Source: Lentisphaeria bacterium (GTDB taxonomy: Bacteria; Verrucomicrobiota; Lentisphaeria; Oligosphaerales; Oligosphaeraceae). Taken from it: a DNA stretch of 59,244 nucleotides. The translations under genes and the position numbers were made by a program. Positions 7,211-19,600 of this stretch are shown here, one piece after another. The DNA lies in the NCBI GenBank assembly GCA_024405215.1, contig JAKSPB010000019.1:1-59244 (forward strand). Direction: 5' to 3'. Below the pieces are notes generated by a model that searched no databases, was not told the origin of the DNA, and worked only from the letters and a program-made list of their open reading frames with translations. The first letter of the stretch is position 1. Each line of letters begins with the position of its first letter.

Positions 7211-9902
7211 TCTTCAGTCTCTGGATTTCCTGGATGAGTGCGCCCCGGAGCGCCCGGAGCTGGGCATTGGAGACCGCGTAGTTCATGCAGGTCCACGGAA
7301 GCTTGTCCAGCAATCCCTGGATGCTCTTCTCGCTCTGGCGCGCACGTTCCGCCTTCGCGGGATCGGCTGCCGCCTTGTCGCAGAGGCTCTTCCAGAGAGC
7401 CAGATATCGGCAGTCGTAGATTCCTTCGCGAATGGCCTCCCACTGGAGCGTATGGATCAATCCATGGTTGCCGTCAGGATAGCAGATGCAGGCCTCCTTG
7501 GCTTCGTACTGATCATTCCCGTCCAGGTCGTTTTCCCGAGTTCCCTTGATTCGCAGGAAAGTCCAGGTCCAGGCGCCGGTCGCCTGACTGCGCCAGTGGA
7601 ATGCCCCCAGCATGAAGCGATTGGAATAGATATTGCAATCCTGCATCAACCCGCCGTTGGTATAGCATCCGGAGCCATACCACCAGAACTGATCGCCATC
7701 GGCCAACGTCTCCGCTCGCAGTTCCTCCGTCGATTCCTTTGTCAGGTAGCTCTCAAAGGCCACATTGCTGTAGCAACGGCAGTCCAACCAGGGCGCCAGA
7801 TGCTTTCGGACGAACTCTCCATAGCAGGTATTGAAGGTCAGGAATCCCGCCTGCTTCACCAACCGAATGGTCTTGATCGCCTCGTCGGCACGGTTTCCGG
7901 CACTGGGCTCATCCACGGTATGGATGCAATACGCCGGCCAATGGTCCTCTTCGCCCATCTTTCGGACGGCATCCAAGATGGCGTGGAAGCCGGCGACGAA
8001 CTCCGGCGTATGCTCGGCGGTCTCCACCTTCAACGCCTTCTTCAGCACACGGTTGACATCCTGGAAGGAGATGACCGCCATTCCCTCGAAGCCCACCTGG
8101 CAGTAGAGCTCCATCTGGTGCCGGAAACTCCCCAGGTCCACCTGGAAATCCTTTCCGTCGTATGTCACCTTGGCATCGGGGAAGGGATAGAGCATCAGGG
8201 AGTTGATGCCGTGTGCCCGGAAATCCCGCATTTCCCGCAGAATCTCCTCGTCAGTGAAGTGCTCCCGCGTCCAGCGATCGCCATCGGCATAGAGTCCAAA
8301 GGTCATTCCGGAAATCTCGGGCAATTCAAAATCATCCACAATCAGTCGATAGGTAGCGCATGGAACGCCATTCAGGCAGATGGGCGCCCGATAGATGCCA
8401 GGAGCAGCGTCCTTCGGCACGGCGACGCGAATGGCATATAGCTGCGGGCGGGCCGTCATCAACTCCGTGCTCTCCTTTCGCTCCAGCAATTCCGGGGCAA
8501 GGATATACGTCTTGCTGTTCCAGTCCGTGCGCTGAATCCATGTGTTGGCCGTAAGCACTTCCAATGCCCCGGCGGGAATCTCCACGCCATCGGCATTCTT
8601 CAATGCGCCGACCGTGACCTGCGCAGCGTCAAAATCCCGCAGGGGATAGAACGCAAAGAACTCCGTGGAGAAGAGCCCGGCGCTGGTCTCCGCCGAAACA
8701 ACGTCCGTGATTTCCTCGGGATGAGGGTACGCAGCGGGACGGACGAAGCCCGGCTCGTTCCGCTGGAAGACCTGCACGCCAGCTGCATTCTCCCCCTCGG
8801 TGGGAACCGCCTTTTCCCCCTGCTCTTTCCAAGGGACCTCCCAAAAGGAAATGCCCTCGCAGGCCGTCACAGGCCAGGCCTCCTTCACCAGAAGCCTGCC
8901 ATGCTGCAGGAGCTCCACGGCAATCGTGCCCCAGAGAGTCTCCTTGTCACGATATTCCATCCCCAGCAGCGCAGGCTCGCGGCTTCCGGATTTCCAGACG
9001 AAGTTCTGCGTTGCCCCGCCGTCAGAAGGCAGGAAGGCCATCTTGAAGCAGATGCCATCCGTTTTCTGCACCAACGAAGAGAGATGCACGCCCATGAAGT
9101 AGCGTCCTTCCTCGCGAATGACAGAGGAGACATTGAAGAGCGGGAAAAGCAATTGATCAGGAGAGAGAGCCAGGACCGGCTCAGCGCCGCTGCAGAAGTA
9201 GAGCTCCATATCCTCAAACCCCTGTCCGGGCACCGGCCCCATCTGCAGACTCCAGATCTTGCCGCGCTGCTCCGGCGCAATGGGAACCGTGACCTGCCTG
9301 CGATAGCCGGTGCACCCCACGGTAGTTCCCTCGAAAACGCATTTTCCATCTGCATCGAAGACAGTCAGGTTGACATGTTCATTCGGAAAGTCTCCATGGA
9401 TTTGCAGCTGAACCTCCTCGGCATCGGCGCAAGTCAGGAAATAGAGCCTCGGGCATTGATTGGCCAGATGCAGCGGCGCCTCCGCCGTGGCCGCCAGGCA
9501 GAATCCACGCTGCTTCGCACTGACCCGCGCAGCATTGACACCGGTGTTCACCTCCAGGCGGTAGATGCCGTCCGGCAAAGCCACCGCCTTCAGCGTGGAC
9601 TCGCACCCCGGCGGAACCATGGTCTCGGAAACGGCCTCCCGGCCATCCGGTGCATAGAGCGCACAGGAAATCTTGTTGGTGTATTTGCCCAGCCGGACGC
9701 CAACCACCGTCGCCTCCAGGTTGCCGCCTTCGTCCGGGCGCACAAAAAGCGTATGACGTCCACGAAGAGAAAACGCGTCATCATCCTGCGTCACCGTCGG
9801 CAGAATTTCCTGATGCACCAGGAAATTTCCAGGAAGGACACTGACGACCGTGCGGCAGGAGCAAATCATCAAGACAAAGGCAAGGCAAAGCAATGTACGC
9901 AT
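7206..9902 (-). CDS. DUF4091/GH123-like lipoprotein glycoside hydrolase
   Basis: 898 residues. The N-terminus MRTLLCLAFVLMICSC looks like a lipoprotein signal (I-C-S before Cys16), so the protein is probably membrane-anchored outside the cytoplasm. The N-terminal ~450 residues are beta-rich. The C-terminal half has the pattern of DUF4091/GH123-type proteins: AYCIHTVDEPSAGNRADEA carries a VDEP pair (Asp664-Glu665) at the position used for substrate-assisted catalysis in GH123, and the tail has GAWTWTFLR and IREGIYDCRYLALW, typical of DUF4091. GH123 enzymes release N-acetylgalactosamine; the exact substrate here is inferred only. The start codon lies 2 bases after the uvrB stop, so it is probably co-transcribed with metK-uvrB despite the unrelated function. 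Confidence 0.8.
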   Translation of the reverse strand: MRTLLCLAFVLMICSCRTVVSVLPGNFLVHQEILPTVTQDDDAFSLRGRHTLFVRPDEGGNLEATVVGVRLGKYTNKISCALYAPDGREAVSETMVPPGCESTLKAVALPDGIYRLEVNTGVNAARVSAKQRGFCLAATAEAPLHLANQCPRLYFLTCADAEEVQLQIHGDFPNEHVNLTVFDADGKCVFEGTTVGCTGYRRQVTVPIAPEQRGKIWSLQMGPVPGQGFEDMELYFCSGAEPVLALSPDQLLFPLFNVSSVIREEGRYFMGVHLSSLVQKTDGICFKMAFLPSDGGATQNFVWKSGSREPALLGMEYRDKETLWGTIAVELLQHGRLLVKEAWPVTACEGISFWEVPWKEQGEKAVPTEGENAAGVQVFQRNEPGFVRPAAYPHPEEITDVVSAETSAGLFSTEFFAFYPLRDFDAAQVTVGALKNADGVEIPAGALEVLTANTWIQRTDWNSKTYILAPELLERKESTELMTARPQLYAIRVAVPKDAAPGIYRAPICLNGVPCATYRLIVDDFELPEISGMTFGLYADGDRWTREHFTDEEILREMRDFRAHGINSLMLYPFPDAKVTYDGKDFQVDLGSFRHQMELYCQVGFEGMAVISFQDVNRVLKKALKVETAEHTPEFVAGFHAILDAVRKMGEEDHWPAYCIHTVDEPSAGNRADEAIKTIRLVKQAGFLTFNTCYGEFVRKHLAPWLDCRCYSNVAFESYLTKESTEELRAETLADGDQFWWYGSGCYTNGGLMQDCNIYSNRFMLGAFHWRSQATGAWTWTFLRIKGTRENDLDGNDQYEAKEACICYPDGNHGLIHTLQWEAIREGIYDCRYLALWKSLCDKAAADPAKAERARQSEKSIQGLLDKLPWTCMNYAVSNAQLRALRGALIQEIQRLKM

Positions 9903-9904
9903 GG

Positions 9905-11956
<2,052 letters not shown>

Positions 11957-13165
11957 CTAGAGATTCAGGGCGGCCTTGAGTTCGTCAACCTTGTTCAGTT
12001 TCTCCCAGGGGAACTGGGGACGACCGAAATGACCGTAGGAGGCGGTCTCTTCGTAGCACCACCCCTGGGGCTGGAGAAGTCCCAAGTAATTGATGATCTG
12101 GGCGGGACGGCAATCAAAGACCTTCCGGGAATTCAAAAGCTCCTCCACCTTCTCCTCGGAGACCTTCCCCGTGCCGAAGAAGTGCACGGCGAAGGAAAGC
12201 GGCTCCGGAATGCCGATGGCGTAGGAGACCTGGATCTCGCAGCGCCCCGCCGCGCCGGCAGCCACCAGGTTCTTGGCGATGTGTCGCATCATGTAGCAGG
12301 CGGAACGGTCCACCTTGCTGGGGTCCTTGCCGCTGAAGGCGCCGCCGCCATGACGGCCCGCGCCGCCGTAGGTATCCACGATGATCTTGCGTCCGGTGAG
12401 GCCGCTGTCGCCGTCGGGACCGCCCGTCACGAAATTGCCGGTGGGATTGATGTAGAGATTTCCCTCGCGGCTGTTGACCTTGTCCCAGAGAATGCCCGTC
12501 AGGAACTCCGCAGGAAGGACCCGCTTCAAGGCCTCCTTGACCACCTGCTGGACCTTTTCGTTGCTCCCTTCGGTATGCTGATGGGAAACCACGATCTGCC
12601 GGATGGCCACGGGCTTGCCGTTTTCGTAGGCGAAGGTCAGCTGGCTCTTGGCGTCGGGACGCAGGAAAGCGAACTCCTCGCCCTGCCGACGGACCCTGGC
12701 CAACTCTTCCAGGATGCGCTGGGAGTAGTAGATTGGCGCAGGCATGAACTCAGGCGTCTCGCTGCAGGCATAGCCGAACATGATTCCCTGGTCGCCGGCG
12801 CCCTGCTCGCCCAGCAGGCTGGTGTCGCTGGAAACGCCGCGGGCGATGTCCGCGCTCTGGGCGTGCAGGCGGATGTCGGTCTTCAGCGTCTTCGCGCAGA
12901 AGCCCTCGCCCTCCCGGTTGTAGCCGATGCGGTCCACGACCCGGCGCACAATGCCGTCGTAGTCCAGTTTGGGGATGTTCGCCTGGATTTCTCCGGCAAG
13001 GATGACGAAATCAGTGGTGGCAAGCGTCTCGCAGGCCACGTGGCCTCGCGGATCATGGACCAGGACCGCATCCAGCACGGCATCGGAAACCTGGTCGCAG
13101 AGCTTGTCGGGATGTCCTTCGGAAACGGCTTCCGAAGTGAACAGATACGAATTGCGCAATGACAT
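11957..13165 (-). CDS. metK: S-adenosylmethionine synthetase
   Basis: 402 residues. It makes S-adenosylmethionine from methionine and ATP in the cytoplasm, as a tetramer in known relatives. Signatures: SEGHPDKLCDQVSDAVLDA (methionine/ATP site), GAGDQGIMFGYA, and GGAGRHGGGAFSGKDPSKVD (the Gly-rich P-loop-like signature). ATG 13165 (MSLRNSYLFTSE) matches the family N-terminus and has GGGAG about 7 bases upstream. An in-frame GTG at 13282 would add 39 residues of unrelated, structured leader sequence and is rejected. First gene of metK-uvrB-lipoprotein. The leader contains competing hairpins that suggest regulation. Confidence 0.97.
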   Translation of the reverse strand: MSLRNSYLFTSEAVSEGHPDKLCDQVSDAVLDAVLVHDPRGHVACETLATTDFVILAGEIQANIPKLDYDGIVRRVVDRIGYNREGEGFCAKTLKTDIRLHAQSADIARGVSSDTSLLGEQGAGDQGIMFGYACSETPEFMPAPIYYSQRILEELARVRRQGEEFAFLRPDAKSQLTFAYENGKPVAIRQIVVSHQHTEGSNEKVQQVVKEALKRVLPAEFLTGILWDKVNSREGNLYINPTGNFVTGGPDGDSGLTGRKIIVDTYGGAGRHGGGAFSGKDPSKVDRSACYMMRHIAKNLVAAGAAGRCEIQVSYAIGIPEPLSFAVHFFGTGKVSEEKVEELLNSRKVFDCRPAQIINYLGLLQPQGWCYEETASYGHFGRPQFPWEKLNKVDELKAALNL

Positions 13166-13282
13166 AGAGAACTCCCAGTGTGTTGTTAGGAGAAAAACAC
13201 GTTGCTTTTCTCCCCGGAGACCTTGGAACTCCGGATACCGACGCACACGCCGGAGCTTGCCTCGCTCACGCAGGTGCGTCAC
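13166..13282 (-). promoter_or_regulatory. Structured metK leader with alternative pairings (possible riboswitch or attenuator)
   Basis: Read on the minus strand, two copies of CTCCGG (complements of 13250-13255 and 13214-13219) can each pair with the single CCGGAG between them (13229-13234), so the two stems exclude each other. Upstream, GACGCAC/GTGCGTC (13274-13280 with 13240-13246) forms a 7-bp stem overlapping the first arrangement. Downstream, GGAGAAAA/TTTTCTCC (13206-13213 with 13189-13196) forms a hairpin ending about 23 bases before the start codon. No consensus of SAM-I, SAM-II, SAM-IV, SAM/SAH or SAH riboswitches was recognised. A TATATT box on the minus strand (13290-13295) could be the -10 element. 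Confidence 0.45.
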
Positions 13283-13643
13283 GGTTCATAATATATCCAT
13301 GGAAATGCCTTCTGGCCTTCAAAAACAGCAAATCTTTTTCAGTATTTTAGAAAGCATTTTGCAAAGGTCCATTTGAAGGCACTTTTCAGGGATTTCGGAG
13401 GCAGTTTACTTCAAGCGCGACAAGGCGTAGTCCACTCCGACGCGACATGTCCCGTCGAAGCTTCGCGAAGGCGGAAGCACTTGGAGAAAAAATGCTCTGA
13501 AAGAGCGAAAAGTGGCCAAAGCGACTTTTGCAAAAGACTCTAAGGACTGCCCAAAAACTTCAGACAACATTCTCATATAAACGGGATATATTATCCCTGA
13601 ACTGTTGGTTCCTTTCCACGTTTTTCCTTGCACTGGAGACATT
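13283..13643. other. Intergenic region, divergent promoters, 361 nt
   Basis: Separates metK (minus) from the macroglobulin gene (plus). It holds a 12-bp palindrome CTTTTGCAAAAG (13525-13536), the overlapping palindromes GAAGCTTC and CTTCGCGAAG (13457-13470), and a TATATT box at 13587-13592. The ribosome site GGAG is at 13635-13638. No gene is seen. Confidence 0.6.
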
Positions 13644-16600
13644 ATGAAACATTCCTTGACTCTGCGGAATCCTTTTGCGCCAAGCCTTTTTTTGGCAATG
13701 GTTCTCCTTGGCATCATGCCTTTCGCTGTGGAAGCCACATCCGAACAACAGGAAAAAAAACTGAAAATCAGCCAAGAACTGGATGCCCTGGCGGAAAACG
13801 GCAACTGGAAAGAGCTCAGGGAAGAGGCCCAGAAACAGCTGGACGCCATCTCCCCAGACGATGACTGGGCAGGCGTATTCTGGGACCACTTCTGCCATGG
13901 ACTGCGAGAAAGCGATGAAATCGAACAATATGATGCCATGTTTGAAAAATATGCCGCCGGAAAGTTCGCGGGCAACGTGGCCTTCTTTGCCCACACTCCC
14001 AGCTGGGCCAACATGATCCCCTATATTGGCAGCATCCTCGGCAATGCCTTCAAGCGCGGTGATCCGAATTGGGAAAACACGGGACGCGAAGTGGAGAGCA
14101 GATACCGGGACAGAGCGAGGTTGCTGTCCCTCATGGTTCCCCTGATTCCCAAGGCGCAGGAACAGCGAAACCGGACGCGCTGCCAGCATTTCTTCTGCGT
14201 CCTGGCGCAGGTGCTTCTGAAGTACCATGATCGTGGCCATTCCTATAAACTACAGGAACTGACCGACCTCGACAACCTCCCAGATTACAATGACGAAGAG
14301 GAGTTCTACGCATCCTCGAGCCGTCCTCCCGTGAATCCCGATGGCTCTCCCGTTTTCTACAGACTTCCCGAAAGCTGGGACAAGGCCGCCAATGACGGCG
14401 AGCGCCTCCGTTTCGCCATTGAACAGGCCAACTGCGATGACGCCAAACGGCTCTGGGCGGATTTCCTGTGCGAACAGTTTGATTTTCTTAAGATGGACCC
14501 TGACCATAGGCAGAAGTATTACATGACACCCGCCATGATACAGTCCCTTTACGACCTGAAGGACAACGAGAGCATGGCAGCCTTGGCTGACAACGTGCGG
14601 CGAATCACCCTGCCCGACGAGTTCAACTACATGGAAATGTATCGGAACTTGAATGATCATCTCAAACTGGGTGAACTCCCTCCCTCCCGCATGCAATTTG
14701 ACCAAGCGGCGTCTGAGTTCCAGACAGCTCCTGACAGCATCTCCAAACCACCTGCGGACCATATCCGCAGAAGCTGGGGGGAACCGGAGTCCTCCTATAT
14801 CACTTTGCCAGGAAAAGACTTCACCGTGCCCTATCACTTCCGCAATGCGAAGACGGTGACGGTGAAACTCTACCGGGTGGACATGGCAAAAACTGTTGAA
14901 CGATGGCTGGACAATCTAAAAAATGCGGAGTCAGAGCACTTTTCACCATGCGATTTCGCCTTGATCCGCAACAAAGAAAACGACGACGAAATCTGGAAGG
15001 ATCTGATTGCAAAAGAACCATTCATCATCAAAAGATTCGACCTGGAGCCACTGCCCCATCACTGGGAGAAGACGACACAGCTGCACTTCGGAAATCTGGA
15101 GCCTGGTGCCTTCGTGGCGGAGTTCGTCCCCGACGACAATCAAGAATCCCGTATGGATTCCATGATCTGGATCGCCGACCGGGCGCTCACGACGATGACC
15201 TGTTCCGGCAATGATAGAATCCGGCTCTTCGTCAACGATCCCGTCACCGGCGGCCCCTGTTCCGACGTAACAATCAAGATCCATTCCTTCTACCGCATGT
15301 ATGGCGCTGAAAGCGGACGCCCGCAGATTATCTCGGAAGTGCTGACGTATGAAACGGATGCGAATGGAATTGTGGAATTCCCCCCGACCGATTTCAAGAA
15401 GCCGAAGGATAGCCGCCTTACCGCCCGTGTGATCCTGGCGGAAACATCCCCTGAAAAATTGACCATGCTGAAATGCGATGATTTTCGCTACGGTAGGGCA
15501 AGCAATGCCGTCCCTGACGAAAATATGCGAAAGTTCATTATCACGGACAAAACCGTGTACAAGCCTGGCGACACCATTGCCTTTACCGGCTACCTGCGTC
15601 AGCCATTGGACAGCGAAAATTTCAAACCTTACCCCAAGGAAACCATCACGCTGTTTTTCATGGATCCGCAATACCACGAGGCATTCCAAAAGGAAGTTCC
15701 CTTTGATGAAAAGACCCAGAGTTTCACCTTTGAGATGAAACTTCCAGCAGATGTCATGCTGGGCTGGTGGCAAGTCTTTGCAGACAAAGACGTTTCTGCT
15801 GCAGCGGATTTCCTTTTCCTTGTGGCGGAATACAAAAAGCCTGAATATCTGCTGACCGTGACGCCGCCCGCCAAACCGGTGAAAGCAGGCGAAAAGATGC
15901 CTGTCACCATCGAAGCGAAATACTACTTCGGTGCACCAATGCCCGACGCGGAGGTCAGCTACAAGGTCTTCCGAGAAGAAGCACAGCCCGTCATGCCCTT
16001 TGCCTTCGAATGGAATTGGGCCTATTTTGACCCATACGCGCTCTGCACCACCTTCCTCAAGAAGGAATACGTACAGAATATCAATCACGACAAGGAGATG
16101 ATCCTGAACGCAAAAGGCAGGACCGACGCCCAGGGAGAACTCACCTTCGAAATCGATTCTGCATTGGCTGTGGAAAAATTCGGCGAGAAGGATTTCCGCT
16201 ACACCATCAAGGCGGAAATAATGGATGACACCAATCGCCTGGTCTCGGGATCAGGCAGTGTCATCGCCGCCGTCAAGCCGTTCCGCGTCTTCCTATATAC
16301 GCCGTGGGGGTTTGCGAAAACAGGCGAACGCCAGCAGATCCAGGTCGCCGCGCGCACGCCGAACGGCGAGAAAATCAATGGCATGGGAACGCTGCGCATC
16401 TTCCGCAAAGCCATCGGCAATGCTCCGAAGGACGGACGCACCACCTCCGGCCTCCCCGAACGTGTCGGCGCGGCGCTGAAGACCATCCATTTCACGCCCG
16501 ACGGTCCAGACAATCCCGAGTTCATTCTCAACGAGGAAGGCGTGTACGAAGTGGAAGCGGAAGTCATCTCGGAAGACGGCGTCTCCGCCTCCCAGTCCAT

Positions 16601-19600
16601 GACTTTCTTCGTGGTGGGGGAAAAACAGGGCGAATCCCTCTTCGGCGAATACCCAATCAGCATTTCCACGGACAAACCGACCTACCAGCCGGGTGAAACC
16701 GCGCAGATTCTTGTGGCCTGCGACAAGCCCGGCCGCACAATCTACTTCGTCACCCGGTCCGAACGCGATGCCCGAATCCAATGCGTCACGCTGAGCGGCC
16801 ATGCCAAATTGTTCCCGGTTCCCATTGAAAAGGACGACCAGCCCAGTTTCTTCGTGAACGTCATGAGCTATCAGGACGGACAACTGGCGACGCTGACGCA
16901 AGAGATTCGCGTGCCGCCGGAGAAGAAGATCCTGCAGGTGAACGCGGAACCGGCAGTGGAAAAAGTCGAACCAGGCTCCATGCTGCCGCTTACCATCACG
17001 GTTGCCGATCTTGAAGGCAAACCAGTTTCCGGCCATGCCACGGTCACCGTGTACGACAAGAGCCTGGAAGCCATCAACGACACCTGTACCCTTTCGCCCA
17101 TCCTTCCCTTCTTCTGGCCCTGGAAACGCTGGTTTTTTCATTCACTCGACGGTTTCTTCAAGCGGATGCCCAGAATGTGGAAGCCTTTGTCGCAACTGAG
17201 GCGCAGCTTTTACCATCAATTCCTGTTCGGCTTCCATAACCAAGGCATGTCCAGGGATGCTTCCGAGGACAGCGATGAAGTTGAAGCGCCAATGCCCATG
17301 CCCACCATGGTACCCATGGATGCTTCCTATGCCATGTCTTCCGACGATTCTTATGGAATCGCATCTGAGGAAGCAGAAGAAGAGTTTGTTCTTGGCGCAT
17401 ACGCAGGCGAGGAAGCAGGCGCCGCAAACACGGTCCGCAAAAACTTCCTCGACCGGGCGTTCTGGGCCGGTCGGCTAGACCTGCCAGAATCCGGCGAAAT
17501 CACCGTCAACATTCCCGTACCCGACAATCTGACCACCTGGGTCGTCCGTGTTTGGAGTCTCACGCCCGACAACCGCGTGGGCGAGGCGCGCACGGAAATC
17601 GTGGTCAGCAAAGACCTGGTCGCCCGTCTGGAACTCCCCCGGTTCATGTTCCAGGGCGATACCGTCAACACAGTCGTCTCCCTCAACAACTCCACATCTG
17701 ACGAACTAGGCGAGGTTTCAACCTCCCTTGCTGCACCAGGGTTGCTTGAAACAGCGCACACGCAGACCGTCACGCTGCAAGCCAATGGCGCGGCATCGTA
17801 CGAGGTGCCGCTCCAGGCGAAAGAAGCGGGAGAGTACATCCTCACGCTTTCCACGAAGGCGGCTGACAAATCCGACGCCTTGGAACTGGCCCTGCCCGTC
17901 CTGTCCAAAGGACTGGACAAACAGGTCAACACCTGCGGACGACTTGACGCAACCCGGACGACTGCCTCGATCACGCTTGACATTCCGGAAGAACGCCGTC
18001 CGGAGACCACGGCGTTCGCGCTCTATCTTTCCCCAGGAGCGGCGAAGAACATGATCGATGTTCTTCCCTATTTGGCGGCGGATGATTCCGGCGACGTGTT
18101 CGGCATTGTCAATCACTTCCTGCCCGCCCTCTCGGCAAAAACTGCCTTGAACAAGCTTGGCGTCAAGTGGGAGGACGCCGTTCCCGAAAAGAGTTCGCGC
18201 GATTCCCTTTACGCAGAATACAGCCAACGCACCTCAGGAGTTCCAAGCTTCAGCGCCGAGGACTTCGACAGAATCGTGGCGAAAAATCTCCGCCAGATCG
18301 CCAGGATGGTGAATCCCGACAGTGGCTGGGGGTGGTTCGGTGCATATCATGAATCCAGCTGGCCGGACACCACGGCGTACGTCGTGGATGCCCTGCTGGA
18401 CGTGCGGGACCAGTTTGACGCGCGGCTCATTGACGACGGCGTTTTCTGGCTGGAGGACTATGCGAAAAAGCGTATCGCCAAGTTCAAAGAAGTCCAGGCG
18501 GTTTCCAATACGGACGCATTCGTCGCGCGCGTTCTGTCCAAGGCTGGCAGGCCGAACACCGAGCTGATGAAACTTTGCTACGACAATCGGGTGAAATGCC
18601 TTGCCCCTTACGGCTACGCCATGCTTGCGCTCGCCTACGCAAAGGACACGGACGAAGCGAAGATGCTGACACGGAATCTCGAACAGTTCCTGAAAATCGA
18701 TGATGAAAACGGCACGGCATATCTGAGCATCCCCCGGCAGTGCAGTTTCTTCTGGTACGGCGACGAGAACGAAACGCTCGCCGCATACCTGGAGCTTCTT
18801 CTGCGCGATGATCCGCAGAACGACACGGCGCAGAAGGTCGCGAACTACCTCGCCGCCAATGTCCGGAACTCTCCATGGCGCAACTCCACGCGCTCTCTCG
18901 GAGCAGCGGTAAAGGCGCTGGCGAAATACATCGTCGCAAGCGGCGAAGACAAGCCTGACTTTACCCTCACGGTTCGCGATGGCGGCATGGAACAAAAATA
19001 CGTATTCAACGTCCAGAACCTCTGGAAGAACGACGGCCCCGCGTTCTTCCTTCCCAGTGACAAGCTCGCTTCCGGGAAACGCACCATCGAGCTGGAATTT
19101 TCCGGCACAGGCGCGTTGTATTGGAACGGGATGCTGAGTTATTTCACCCTGGAGGATGAAATCAAGCCGGCTGGCCTTGAGATGAAGATTCAGCGCAACT
19201 ACTACCGCCTTGTCGAAGATCCGAACGCATCCGCTCTTCTCGCGGGAAAGAACGGCGCCGCGGTAAAGGCGGATACGCTGAAATACAAGCGCATTCCGCT
19301 GGCGGACGGCGACAGCGTCAAACCAGGCGATCTCGTGGAAGTGGAGCTCATCTCCACCTCGAAGAACGACTACGATTATGTGGTGCTGCAGGACGCCATG
19401 CCCGCCGGCTTCGAATACGAAAATCCGATCAGCGGCTGGAAGTGGGACTGGGCAGCGCCGATGTTCGTGGAATACAAGGAACGTGGCGCAAAGTTCTATC
19501 TGCGGAACATGGCGAGAGGCCAGTCAAACGCCTTCTACCGCATCCGCGCCCAGCTGTGCGGCACGGTGACCGCACTTCCCGCAAAAGGATACGGCATCTA

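Noticed and set aside
13166-13282. N-terminal extension of MetK by 39 codons from a GTG
   Set aside because: Family members start at MSLRNSYLFTSE, which has its own ribosome site; the upstream part consists of overlapping inverted repeats and gives a non-conserved basic peptide.
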